Origin: an uncultured Cellvibrionales bacterium
GTDB lineage: Bacteria; Pseudomonadota; Gammaproteobacteria; Pseudomonadales; Cellvibrionaceae
Direction: 5' to 3'
Length of the DNA stretch: 64,000 nucleotides
NCBI GenBank assembly: GCA_913020115.1
Contig: CAJWBQ010000004.1
Span: forward strand, 62,001-126,000
Under the pieces are notes generated by a model, which was not told the origin of the DNA, did not search any database, and saw only the letters and a program-made list of their open reading frames with translations. The first letter of the stretch is position 1. Each line of letters starts with the position of its first letter. The position numbers and the translations under genes were made by a program. This document shows, in pieces, positions 18,550 to 25,885 of the stretch.

Positions 18550-19152
18550 TTATGCTATAGCGTCTACCCAAAATTCACAGAGGCGCACAGCCTCAATGGC
18601 AGTGAAGGTATCCGGCTGCAGGCACTTTTCTAACCACAGGCCATCAATCATCGAACTTAAACCAATGGCGGCTAAGCGTGGCGACAACTTAACTTTAGAT
18701 TGTTGATCCATGCCGATTATAATTTTCTCCAAGAACTCCCAAGAGGCGGTATTCACCTCATCGTGGGCCATGCGAATAGCGGCTGATGAATCGACCATTC
18801 CCCAAAAAACTAACCAAGCCCTCAGTACACTAGGTTGCAAAACCTTGTGACTAAAAATCTCTTCCATAAATGCGGACAGGCATCGCCGAGGGTCACCGGC
18901 ATGAACTTCACTTTTTTCAACTGCGGCGCTCAACACTCCCATAGACAGATGTTTATAGGCCGCGGCCAACAATTCGTTAATTGAAGTAAAATGATAATTC
19001 ACCAATCCAATTGATACATTGGCACGATCGCAAATTTTTCTTATCGAAGCACCTTCAGAGCCCTCAGCCATCAAACTCTCTAAGGTAGCCTCAATCAGCT
19101 TCAATTTTCCCTTCTTGTACCTCGGCTGAAGGCTAGTCTGTTGATTACTCAT
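18550..19152 (-). CDS. TetR-family regulator, BetI-like
   Basis: A 200-residue protein: TetR N-terminal HTH (KLKLIEATLESLMAEG...ASIRKICDRANVSIGLVNYHFTS, about 15-60) followed by a BetI-type C-terminal domain (VLRAWLVFWGM, SMIDGLWLEKCL). The start is set at 19152 (MSNQQTSLQPRYKKGK), giving the usual BetI length; in-frame sequence to 19197 has no likeness. BetI-type regulators often sense choline/betaine-like or other small cationic ligands, which would fit a locus for a cationic amino acid. It is divergent from the AruH-like gene and likely represses it. Confidence 0.85.
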   Translation of the reverse strand: MSNQQTSLQPRYKKGKLKLIEATLESLMAEGSEGASIRKICDRANVSIGLVNYHFTSINELLAAAYKHLSMGVLSAAVEKSEVHAGDPRRCLSAFMEEIFSHKVLQPSVLRAWLVFWGMVDSSAAIRMAHDEVNTASWEFLEKIIIGMDQQSKVKLSPRLAAIGLSSMIDGLWLEKCLQPDTFTAIEAVRLCEFWVDAIA

Positions 19153-19262
19153 GGTCTTACGAATTCCTTTAGTGCCAAGCCTGTATTGCGACTTCATAGT
19201 AAAACATTTAAAATACTATACAATCGTTCAATTTATTCAATTACTAGAAAGCAGGTAGGTTA
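19153..19262. promoter_or_regulatory. Divergent promoter region of TetR and AruH-like genes
   Basis: AT-rich 110-bp gap. TACAAT at 19219-19224 resembles a -10 box on the plus strand. TTCAAT occurs twice, 3 bases apart (about 19227-19241), after ATCG; CGTTCAAT resembles half of a BetI-type operator. AGGTAGG precedes the ATG at 19263. Confidence 0.4.
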
Positions 19263-20441
19263 ATGCGCTATTCAGAATTAAGCAATCGAGTGTCTGGTAA
19301 AGGCTCAAGTGTTTGGGATGACCACTATCTGGCCGTGGCCCGCCGTGCCGCAGGCGAAGACGTCATTGTCATGAGCGTGGGTGACCCAGATTTCAATACT
19401 CCAGACGCGATTACGCAAGAGGCCATTCGCTCACTTCAGCATGGCGACACCCATTACACCGAAACTGTCGGTCGCTCTCGCCTCCGCAAAGCCATTGCCA
19501 GCAAAATTGCTCGCATCAATGGCGTGCCATTTACCGAGAGTAACGTGGTGGTTACTGCAGGCACCCAAAATGCTTTGTACGCCAGTGCAGCTCTACTACT
19601 AAACCCAGATGATGAGGTCTTGGTTCTCGAACCGATGTTTACCACTTATCACGCCACAATACGCTCAACAGGCGCCGAAGTAGTGACTGTTCCATGCCCC
19701 GCTGATTCTGCCTACCAACCTGACATTGAAGTTTTGCGCAAGTCCATTACGGACAAAACCAAGGCTATATTTCTAGCTTCGCCAGCCAATCCAACGGGCG
19801 CAATGATAAGCCCGGCGAATTTAGAGCTTATGGCTAAGATAGCGATTGAACACGACCTTTGGGTTGTCTCAGATGAAATTTATTGTGACTTTATCTTTGA
19901 TGGCGAGCACCACTCCATCTCTGCTGTAGACAATATGAAAGATCGCACCATTGTTGTGGGTAGCCTCTCCAAGTCCCACGCTATGACGGGTTGGCGGGTA
20001 GGCTGGGCTATTGGCCCTGAGGCGTTTGTGAACGCTTTTTCAAACCTAAACTTGGCCATAACCTACGGCCTACCCGGCTTTGTCCAAGAGGCAGGAGCAC
20101 TTGCACTAGAGCAAGAGCTCGCCGAAGTTCATGATATGAAAATGGAATTCAAACAACGTCGGGACAAAGCGGTAGAATTATTAAGCGAATGCAGTAAGTT
20201 GCAATTGACTTCACCTGCCGCAGGAATGTTTCTCATGGTGAATATTGAAGCCACCGGACTCAGCGGGCTTGAGTTTTCGAAAAGTCTTTATCAGGAAAAA
20301 GGCGTGAGCGTTCTAGACGGAGCGGAATTTGGGCCTTCTGGAGAAGGGTTTATCCGTATCAGCTTCGCTACCAGCACCGAATCTATTGCTGAGGGTTGTA
20401 AGCGAATTTTGAGCTTCGCTAACTCAATTAATAACGAGTAG
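19263..20441 (+). CDS. aruH: Arginine:pyruvate transaminase-like aminotransferase, AruH-like
   Basis: A 392-residue class I/II aminotransferase. The N-terminus (MRYSELSNRVSG...VWDDHYLA) and the SVGDPDFNTP block closely follow what I recall of Pseudomonas AruH, which transaminates L-arginine with pyruvate to 5-guanidino-2-oxopentanoate and alanine. PLP ligands: Asp204 in SDEIYCDF and the Schiff-base Lys237 in GSLSKSHAMTGWRVGW. ASPANPTGA is intact. AGGTAGG is well placed. It is alone on the plus strand, divergent from a BetI-like TetR, and 10 kb from the AruI-like decarboxylase that would take its product. Related amino acids as substrate cannot be excluded. Confidence 0.8.
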   Translation: MRYSELSNRVSGKGSSVWDDHYLAVARRAAGEDVIVMSVGDPDFNTPDAITQEAIRSLQHGDTHYTETVGRSRLRKAIASKIARINGVPFTESNVVVTAGTQNALYASAALLLNPDDEVLVLEPMFTTYHATIRSTGAEVVTVPCPADSAYQPDIEVLRKSITDKTKAIFLASPANPTGAMISPANLELMAKIAIEHDLWVVSDEIYCDFIFDGEHHSISAVDNMKDRTIVVGSLSKSHAMTGWRVGWAIGPEAFVNAFSNLNLAITYGLPGFVQEAGALALEQELAEVHDMKMEFKQRRDKAVELLSECSKLQLTSPAAGMFLMVNIEATGLSGLEFSKSLYQEKGVSVLDGAEFGPSGEGFIRISFATSTESIAEGCKRILSFANSINNE

Positions 20442-20723
20442 TTAGCTGAATAAACATTGGATGTTTACCGGCTACGCTTGCCAACTAGGCTTAGTCGTTT
20501 AATTCCAAGTTACGGACCTGGAATGATAATTTATATTAATTCGATCATTGACGAAAAGTAATTTTTCGATACCTCCAATCGAAATAACCTTCACATCTAA
20601 ACCCAGTGAGTTAATAAGAAATGGGTATATAGCAAAATTCACGATTGGCTCTATGCTATTTAACCTACAAACCATAAAAGACGAATAATTACTGCTATTT
20701 TTTAAGACAAGGATATTCATCTC

Positions 20724-20939
20724 ATGTCGCGAATTATGGACGACCCAGACAAAACCTTTTACTCTTCCAATCGAATATATTTTGCCGAAGGCCACTGGTA
20801 TTTTCTATGCCGAGAACTGCCATCCGTTGGCCCCTTCGATTCGCGAGATGATGCCGAGTTTGCAATCCATCAATTTTCTCACGACGTACTGGGATTCAGG
20901 CACCGGCTCTCTGATTTGGAAAACTTCGACTGGTCATAG
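20724..20939 (+). CDS. Small conserved protein, DUF6316-like
   Basis: A 71-residue soluble protein: FYSSNRIYFAEGHWYFLCRELPSVGPFDSRDDAEFAI. The pattern (aromatic strand, GPF-S-R--AE turn, short helix) matches a small conserved gammaproteobacterial family that I believe is DUF6316; the function is unknown. AAGGA sits 10 bases before the ATG. It stands alone between the AruH-like gene and the convergent DUF4442 gene. Confidence 0.65.
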   Translation: MSRIMDDPDKTFYSSNRIYFAEGHWYFLCRELPSVGPFDSRDDAEFAIHQFSHDVLGFRHRLSDLENFDWS

Positions 20940-20980
20940 GCAAATTAAAAGAACTGTGGGGAAAATCGACGGGCAGCTTT

Positions 20981-21457
20981 CTATCGGCGGCTTGGGAAAA
21001 TACACAGTTCTTTTTCACAGGAGGCATGCACTATACCCTGCCCGTCCACCAAATCAATATCGTAAACACGCGTTAATTTTTGTTTTAACAATAAATTCTC
21101 TCGTATGTCGCTAAGCTCTTGCTTAGAAAGCCGAAACTTAGCGAATAAGGTCGTTTTTGCCGGGCGCCTAAAGTGTATTGTCGCCTTTCGGTCGATTACC
21201 CGACACTGACGACCAAGAATTTTGTACAACATCACACCATAAATTGGGTCTAACCCGCTGTACAAACCGCCTCCCCAGGTTATACCCATGTGATTTCTAG
21301 TTTTCCAATTGCTGGGAATTGCAATGTGCACCTCATGAAAATCAGCGGCTACATAGCTTATGCGCGCGCCAGTTCGTCGATAGGCAGGAAATAAATTGCC
21401 GCCCCATCGCCACAAACGAGATTCCACCGACTCTGCCATTAGTTTCGAAATAACCAT
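20981..21457 (-). CDS. DUF4442 hotdog-fold protein (thioesterase-like)
   Basis: A 158-residue protein with the DUF4442 hotdog pattern (SYVAADFHEVHIAIPSNWKTRNHMGITWGGGLYSGLDPIYGVML). Members resemble acyl-CoA thioesterases, but activity is unproven for the family. It begins 19 bp after the MDR reductase stop and so is likely in its operon. A second possible ATG is at 21439. It is the only thioesterase-like gene near the catabolic island. Confidence 0.75.
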   Translation of the reverse strand: MVISKLMAESVESRLWRWGGNLFPAYRRTGARISYVAADFHEVHIAIPSNWKTRNHMGITWGGGLYSGLDPIYGVMLYKILGRQCRVIDRKATIHFRRPAKTTLFAKFRLSKQELSDIRENLLLKQKLTRVYDIDLVDGQGIVHASCEKELCIFPSRR

Positions 21458-21476
21458 TACGCCACACCCTGCTCGT

Positions 21477-22442
21477 TTAAGAAATTTTTAACACAATCTT
21501 CCCCCTAGCCCGTAAACTCCTGCTGTAATCGTGAGCCTGACTGGCCTCTTGCATTGGAAATACTCGGTCGATAATAGGCCTCAGCCTGCCAGAGACAATT
21601 AAATCAGCGATTTTTTCAAGATCATCGCCACTGGACTTTACCATCACCACGCTAGTCTTTTTACAAGGCTTGGAAAACAAGGACTTAATTTTCGTTATCA
21701 TCATCGACTTTAAATTTTCTGGTGTCGGAATAGTTGAAACATAAATTCCTCCCGGGTTCATGACAGGCTTACAAACATCTAGTTTATGACGGCCAATAGT
21801 ATCGAAAATAATGTCATAACTATTTCCCTCCTTAAGAAAATCGCATTGATTATAATCAACCACCTGACTGGCCCCTAACTCAGTGACCATTGCACTATTC
21901 TTCCCACTACAGACGGCCGTTACTACCGCGCCTAATGCTCGAGCAATTTGTACTGCATAGCACCCGACGCCGCCCGAAGCACCAATAATCAGTACCGACA
22001 TACCACTTTTCAAACCTGCTTTATTGACGAGAGCCTGCCAAGCGGTAAGTGAACATAAAGGCACGCCTGCCGCGTCGACGTAAGATATTCCATCGGGGAT
22101 AATTGCTACGTTTTCCGCAGGAGCCAAAACTTCCTCGGCGTAGGTGGCCAAGCCCTCAGAAGGGTTTTTCATGCCAAAAACCTTATCACCTACATGAAAG
22201 CCCTCTACATCATCACCTAGTGCCACAATCTCACCGGCAAAGTCGCTGCCTAGTATGAGCGGAAAAGAAGGCACTAAAAATTGCAATTGATATCGGCCTG
22301 CTCTAATCAACCAGTCTCTAGGGTTAACACTTGCGGCATGATTTCTGATGCGAAGTTCTTTACCCTTCAGCTTAGGTAAGTCTTGCTCGCCGAACTGCAG
22401 TACGTCACTTTTCCCATATTGAGTTTGGTAAATCGCTTTCAT
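21477..22442 (-). CDS. MDR-family NAD(P)H oxidoreductase, quinone-oxidoreductase-like
   Basis: A 321-residue medium-chain reductase: GroES-like N-terminal domain (SVNPRDWLIRAGRYQ, LGSDFAGEIVALGDDV) and a Rossmann domain with GASGGVGCYAVQIARALGA. It lacks the structural-zinc cysteines of alcohol dehydrogenases, so quinone or enone reduction is more likely than alcohol oxidation. A MarR operator copy lies 46 bp upstream of its start, and the MarR gene is the next gene upstream. Reductive detoxification of an electrophile or quinone sensed by MarR is the inferred role. Confidence 0.85.
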   Translation of the reverse strand: MKAIYQTQYGKSDVLQFGEQDLPKLKGKELRIRNHAASVNPRDWLIRAGRYQLQFLVPSFPLILGSDFAGEIVALGDDVEGFHVGDKVFGMKNPSEGLATYAEEVLAPAENVAIIPDGISYVDAAGVPLCSLTAWQALVNKAGLKSGMSVLIIGASGGVGCYAVQIARALGAVVTAVCSGKNSAMVTELGASQVVDYNQCDFLKEGNSYDIIFDTIGRHKLDVCKPVMNPGGIYVSTIPTPENLKSMMITKIKSLFSKPCKKTSVVMVKSSGDDLEKIADLIVSGRLRPIIDRVFPMQEASQAHDYSRSLRARGKIVLKIS

Positions 22443-22487
22443 TGCTTGCTAACCTCAGCCTCTTGTATTGCGCTCAATCGATAATTA

Positions 22488-22501
22488 GTTCGCTAACGAA
22501 C
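22488..22501. promoter_or_regulatory. Palindromic MarR operator, copy 1
   Basis: GTTCGCTAACGAAC, with 5-bp arms GTTCG/CGAAC and a 4-base centre, sits between the MarR gene and the MDR reductase. The copy upstream of marR (23027-23040) has the same arms and flanks (A before, C after), differing only in the centre. This repetition strongly suggests a shared operator. Confidence 0.8.
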
Positions 22502-22534
22502 CCTAATATTAAATAAATAAACCACAGTCTTCCG

Positions 22535-22963
22535 TTAATAGTTTTTTAAAGCTCTAGACAACAAATCAGTAAATAGTTGCTGCTCTTCTATCGAAAAACC
22601 CTTATAAACCCGGCCATTAACATTTTCAGACAAGACTTTAAAATCTTTTTTGTGGGCAAGGCTTTTTGCTGTTAATCCAACCAACTTCACCCTTTGATCT
22701 TCTGCTGAAGTCGCTTTTTCTACGTAACCGAGACGAATTAACTTATCAACCAATTCGGTTGTTGAAGACTTCTTCTTATTAATTCTGATCGACAATTCTT
22801 TTAATGACAGTGCTTTCTCACGATAGAGAGTAATCAATATGGCACCGTGAGACGGAGCGAGATCCGTCATACCCAAACGTTTAAGCTCACTAGCAACATG
22901 TTCGTAAGCATGATCTCTTAGCTGCGCCACAGAAAATACAATCCCATTGGTTCTTGGTGTCAT
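22535..22963 (-). CDS. MarR-family transcriptional regulator
   Basis: A 142-residue MarR protein. The winged HTH is seen in GAILITLYREKALSLKELSIRINKKKSSTTELVDKLIRLGYVEKATSAEDQRVKLVGLT; the DQR at the wing is typical. AGAGA precedes the ATG. Palindromic sites lie upstream of its own gene and upstream of the MDR reductase, so it probably represses both. The ligand is not readable. Confidence 0.9.
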   Translation of the reverse strand: MTPRTNGIVFSVAQLRDHAYEHVASELKRLGMTDLAPSHGAILITLYREKALSLKELSIRINKKKSSTTELVDKLIRLGYVEKATSAEDQRVKLVGLTAKSLAHKKDFKVLSENVNGRVYKGFSIEEQQLFTDLLSRALKNY

Positions 22964-23026
22964 GGATCTCTGTCTCTTTCTGACTATTGATTTGCGCTAA
23001 TGCATTAAATTAAGAACTGCATCTTA

Positions 23027-23040
23027 GTTCGTCAACGAAC
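23027..23040. promoter_or_regulatory. Palindromic MarR operator, copy 2
   Basis: GTTCGTCAACGAAC, upstream of the MarR gene (64 bp before its start), with the same GTTCG/CGAAC arms and flanking bases as the copy at 22488-22501. Confidence 0.8.
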
Positions 23041-23091
23041 CTTTTGCAAGTCAAACCAACACAGGCCTTTGCACAAGGTAGAAGCCAACAC

Positions 23092-23466
23092 CTAAATAAT
23101 CTCCTTCCAAGGGTCTCTTGCATCGTAACCTGAGATTCTCTTCCACTGATAACTCGTAAGAAAAGTGTTTGCAACCACGGTTTTCTGGCGATTGTCGAGA
23201 ATCCAACCGTCTGCTTCTACAACCAAATGGCCGCTTCCCTCCACCTCGCAATATACCAAGCGGCTGGCGATACCTAGTTTTCTTAATAGCACTCGGCAAG
23301 CCAGACAAAAGCCATCACAATCATCTCTTAATGTTTGGCTGCCGTCGTAATTTTCGGGTGGCATTTGCCAATGTTCACCTTTATCCGTTTTACCGTGGAA
23401 ATTATTTATTACCCGATGAAAAACAGACTTCAGCTGCAAGCGCAGTGTTTCTGGTGAATGATTCAT
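23092..23466 (-). CDS. Transglutaminase-like cysteine peptidase (BTLCP-type)
   Basis: A 124-residue protein with the Cys-His-Asp arrangement of transglutaminase-like peptidases: RDDCDGFCLACRVLL (Cys), SGHLVVEADGWILDN (His and Asp). It is shorter than most BTLCP proteins (about 200 residues) and has no signal peptide of its own. AAGGAG lies before the ATG at 23466, whose A is also the last base of the upstream TAA stop (TAATG), so translation is coupled to the small lipoprotein. Substrate unknown. Confidence 0.75.
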   Translation of the reverse strand: MNHSPETLRLQLKSVFHRVINNFHGKTDKGEHWQMPPENYDGSQTLRDDCDGFCLACRVLLRKLGIASRLVYCEVEGSGHLVVEADGWILDNRQKTVVANTFLTSYQWKRISGYDARDPWKEII

Positions 23467-23648
23467 TAACAATCTCCTTGCTGGTCTCGCGCCAGCAGTT
23501 CTGTGCAGCCTATGGGTGGCGATACGGTGCGACCGGTGTTGAACGCTATTGGCTCAAAGGTCTCGCAGCCTGTAATTAGCGGTAGGCTGGCAATCAGCGC
23601 AGAACTGCTCAATAGACTAAGGAATTTACGGCGATTTAGCGATTTCAT
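23466..23648 (-). CDS. Very small Tat-signal lipoprotein
   Basis: A 60-residue protein starting MKSLNRRKFLSLLSSSALIA: twin-arginine motif NRRKFL, hydrophobic core, then lipobox LITGC at about residue 35-39. The mature part would be only about 22 residues and ends in Cys (GDC), with another Cys in between. The ATG at 23648 is preferred over 23681 because it starts the signal directly. It overlaps the downstream peptidase gene by one base. No known family recognised; it may anchor or inhibit the peptidase, which is speculation. Confidence 0.65.
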   Translation of the reverse strand: MKSLNRRKFLSLLSSSALIASLPLITGCETFEPIAFNTGRTVSPPIGCTELLARDQQGDC

Positions 23649-23718
23649 AAAATTTCTCCGTCCTAGTGGCTTGAAACACATACTAATGGGAATAATCCGC
23701 CACCAACAATGGCCAATC

Positions 23719-23757
23719 TGACACTTTTGATGCTAAATTTGACAACATTAAGCTAAA
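23719..23757. promoter_or_regulatory. Tandem direct repeats, possible AraC-type site
   Basis: TGACA occurs at 23719 and 23740 (21 bp apart), each followed by GCTAAA at 23732 and 23752. Two direct half-sites on the same helix face are typical for AraC-family regulators. They lie in the 221-bp gap between the lipoprotein gene and the divergent GlxA-type regulator. Confidence 0.5.
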
Positions 23758-23869
23758 GCAGAAGGTTTGGCGTATTCACCCTTATTGTTGTCGTAATTAA
23801 CCCAGCACAAGCTATAAAAGACATATATAGTCATTAAAACCTTCATTGATCAATTTCGGGGTACTCAGG

Positions 23870-24868
23870 ATGTCCAAACAAATAAGCATAATTGCACTAC
23901 CTCAATCAGCGGCTACATCAATGATGGGGGTTATTGATATTTTCAGTGTCGCCAACCGAATTTCTCAGCGCATTAATGGCTTGGATGAACCCTTATTCCG
24001 TACACGTTTGCTGTCATTTGATGGCGAGCCAGTTAGCTGTTCTAACGGTTACACCATATCCGTAGACGGTAAACTCGAAGACATAGACGCGGAAGATATT
24101 CTATTCATTCCCGCCTTCACTTTGGGTACGCGATCAGACATAGACCGCGTTGTTGCCAGTTGGCAAACGGTGCTGCCGTGGTTTGAATTACACGGCGAGC
24201 AGCAGTCTCTTATTGCCACCAGCTGTAGCGGCAGCTTTCTATTGGCCGAAGCCGGCTTACTGGAGGGAAAGCAAGCAACCACCTCCTGGTGGTTAAGCCA
24301 GTATTTTGCTGAACGTTATCCTAATGTTGCACTGGATAAAGACGCTATATGTACGCTTTCTGGCAATGTACTTTGTGGCGCGGGCACATCATCGTATCAA
24401 GATGTGTGTTTGGTTTTGTTGGAGAAATACGCGGGCAAGCACTTTGCACGCCTTGTATCAAAATATTTAATGGTTGATAACCAACGTCGCAGCCAAGCAC
24501 CCTACGCCATTCTGTCAGCCCTAATGAGTACCGATCCGGTCGTGTTAAAAGCAGAAAACTGGATTCGAGCCAATTTAACTAAAGATTTTCGCATTGATGA
24601 AATTGCCGCCGAGGTCGCGGTTAGCCCCCGAACTCTCATTCGTCGATTCCAAAGCAGCCTTGGCGAAACCCCCCAAGCGTTTACCCAAAAGCTTAGAATA
24701 GAAAAATGCAAAATTTTACTAGAAACTACACAACTGCGATTTGGTGAAATTGTACAGCGCTGCGGCTATAACGATGAAAGTGCTTTCCGGCGATTGTTCA
24801 AGCGGCACTGTCAATTATCGCCCTTAGATTATCGCCGACGCTTTAATACATCGACTGCTGCAGCTTAA
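23870..24868 (+). CDS. GlxA-type AraC regulator (DJ-1/PfpI plus HTH)
   Basis: A 332-residue protein: N-terminal DJ-1/PfpI-like domain (residues about 1-190; ATSCSGSFLLAEAGLLEGKQATTSWW with the nucleophile-elbow Cys) and C-terminal AraC HTH pair (about 225-325; FRIDEIAAEVAVSPRTLIRRFQSSLGETP and FGEIVQRCGYNDESAFRRLFKRHCQLSPLDYRRRF). GGGG precedes the ATG at 23870; the frame reaches a TTG at 23846. Members such as CdhR and ArgR sense small nitrogen compounds, but its target here is unknown. It is divergent from the lipoprotein/peptidase pair. Confidence 0.88.
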   Translation: MSKQISIIALPQSAATSMMGVIDIFSVANRISQRINGLDEPLFRTRLLSFDGEPVSCSNGYTISVDGKLEDIDAEDILFIPAFTLGTRSDIDRVVASWQTVLPWFELHGEQQSLIATSCSGSFLLAEAGLLEGKQATTSWWLSQYFAERYPNVALDKDAICTLSGNVLCGAGTSSYQDVCLVLLEKYAGKHFARLVSKYLMVDNQRRSQAPYAILSALMSTDPVVLKAENWIRANLTKDFRIDEIAAEVAVSPRTLIRRFQSSLGETPQAFTQKLRIEKCKILLETTQLRFGEIVQRCGYNDESAFRRLFKRHCQLSPLDYRRRFNTSTAAA

Positions 24869-24889
24869 AAACCATTGAAGAAAAGGCCG

Positions 24890-25882
24890 TCAACTCAACA
24901 CCTCGAAACGCCCTTTATACTCGTATACCTTTCCCCACCAAGGGTGTGTGATATGAGTCAGCATATCGAACGAAAAGTCATCCACTGGGCGCTCTTCGGC
25001 ATAAACAGACCCCATAACAAGGGTCAGGGGCAATGGAATGAGATGGCCAAACAACTGTAGTGCAAACCCTTCGTGGGATAAAATGACTTTTTCGCCATCC
25101 CAAGAGCATCTCGCCTTCCAGCCTATACCAAACCGCATAATTTCTATGATTTTGTCTTCGCTAATTTGATGCATTCGAGAGCGAAATTTGTAAGGTTTTT
25201 TTTGCGAGAAATTAAAGGTCCGATTAAACTCGAATGATTTTGTGTTCTTATCACTCTGGAAATGTACAAGCACTGGTACATTGGCCTCATTAGCGATTGG
25301 AATTTGACCTAGCAGCTTTAGAATGGGCGAAAGCCACAATAAGGGCGCTTTACACACAACATCGACCTTTCCCGTCACTGTACTTTGATCTTGTGTATAA
25401 GGGCGATTCGCGTAATGCTTTTTCATCACAGGTGCTAGCTCATCCCAACTCTTGCCAAAAATGCTCTTGAAGATTGGTTCTTTTTTTAGCTCTAGATTAT
25501 CAATTCGAGCAGAACCTTTTCGTTTTAGCAATAGGTTTCGAGAGCCACGAAACCAAGGGTAGACTAGATTAGATAGGCTATCTAACCAAAAAAACCCCTT
25601 AAAAACAGTCATAAAAACATTCTTACTGTCGCCGTACTTGGCCATAAACTTCAGCGCATGTTTACCGTGATAAAATTGCCCATCAAGGTAAATGACCATG
25701 CCCTCATCAAGATCATAGGCGCGGCGGGTAATCTCTTCTATTAATGGATCAGATTTAGCCCCACGAGCATCAAGTGTGTGCAGCTCTCCAAAGTGTTGTT
25801 TTATTTTCAAGGCTTTAGCGGCCTGCTTACAAATTGGACAGTCGCCATCATAAACAAACCACACACCGCTCTTAGTCTTCAA
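24890..25882 (-). CDS. DCC (DUF393) plus DUF4166 fusion protein
   Basis: A 330-residue protein. Residues about 5-125 form a thiol-disulfide-oxidoreductase-like DCC domain with the CxxC motif in VYDGDCPICKQA. Residues about 135-330 form a DUF4166 domain (SIFGKSWDELAPVMKKHY, RFGIGWKARCSWDGEKVILSHEGFALQLFGHLIPLPL). Both are uncharacterised; DUF4166 is often linked to polyketide or lipid-like small molecule proteins. It starts at a TTG 3 bases after the stop of the AraC gene upstream, so it is translationally coupled to it. A GTG four to six codons downstream is an alternative start. Confidence 0.8.
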   Translation of the reverse strand: MKTKSGVWFVYDGDCPICKQAAKALKIKQHFGELHTLDARGAKSDPLIEEITRRAYDLDEGMVIYLDGQFYHGKHALKFMAKYGDSKNVFMTVFKGFFWLDSLSNLVYPWFRGSRNLLLKRKGSARIDNLELKKEPIFKSIFGKSWDELAPVMKKHYANRPYTQDQSTVTGKVDVVCKAPLLWLSPILKLLGQIPIANEANVPVLVHFQSDKNTKSFEFNRTFNFSQKKPYKFRSRMHQISEDKIIEIMRFGIGWKARCSWDGEKVILSHEGFALQLFGHLIPLPLTLVMGSVYAEERPVDDFSFDMLTHITHPWWGKVYEYKGRFEVLS

Positions 25883-25885
25883 TGT

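Noticed and set aside
20499..20795. 98-codon minus-strand frame
   Set aside because: It overlaps the supported DUF6316-like gene in antisense, has no ribosome binding site and no family pattern.
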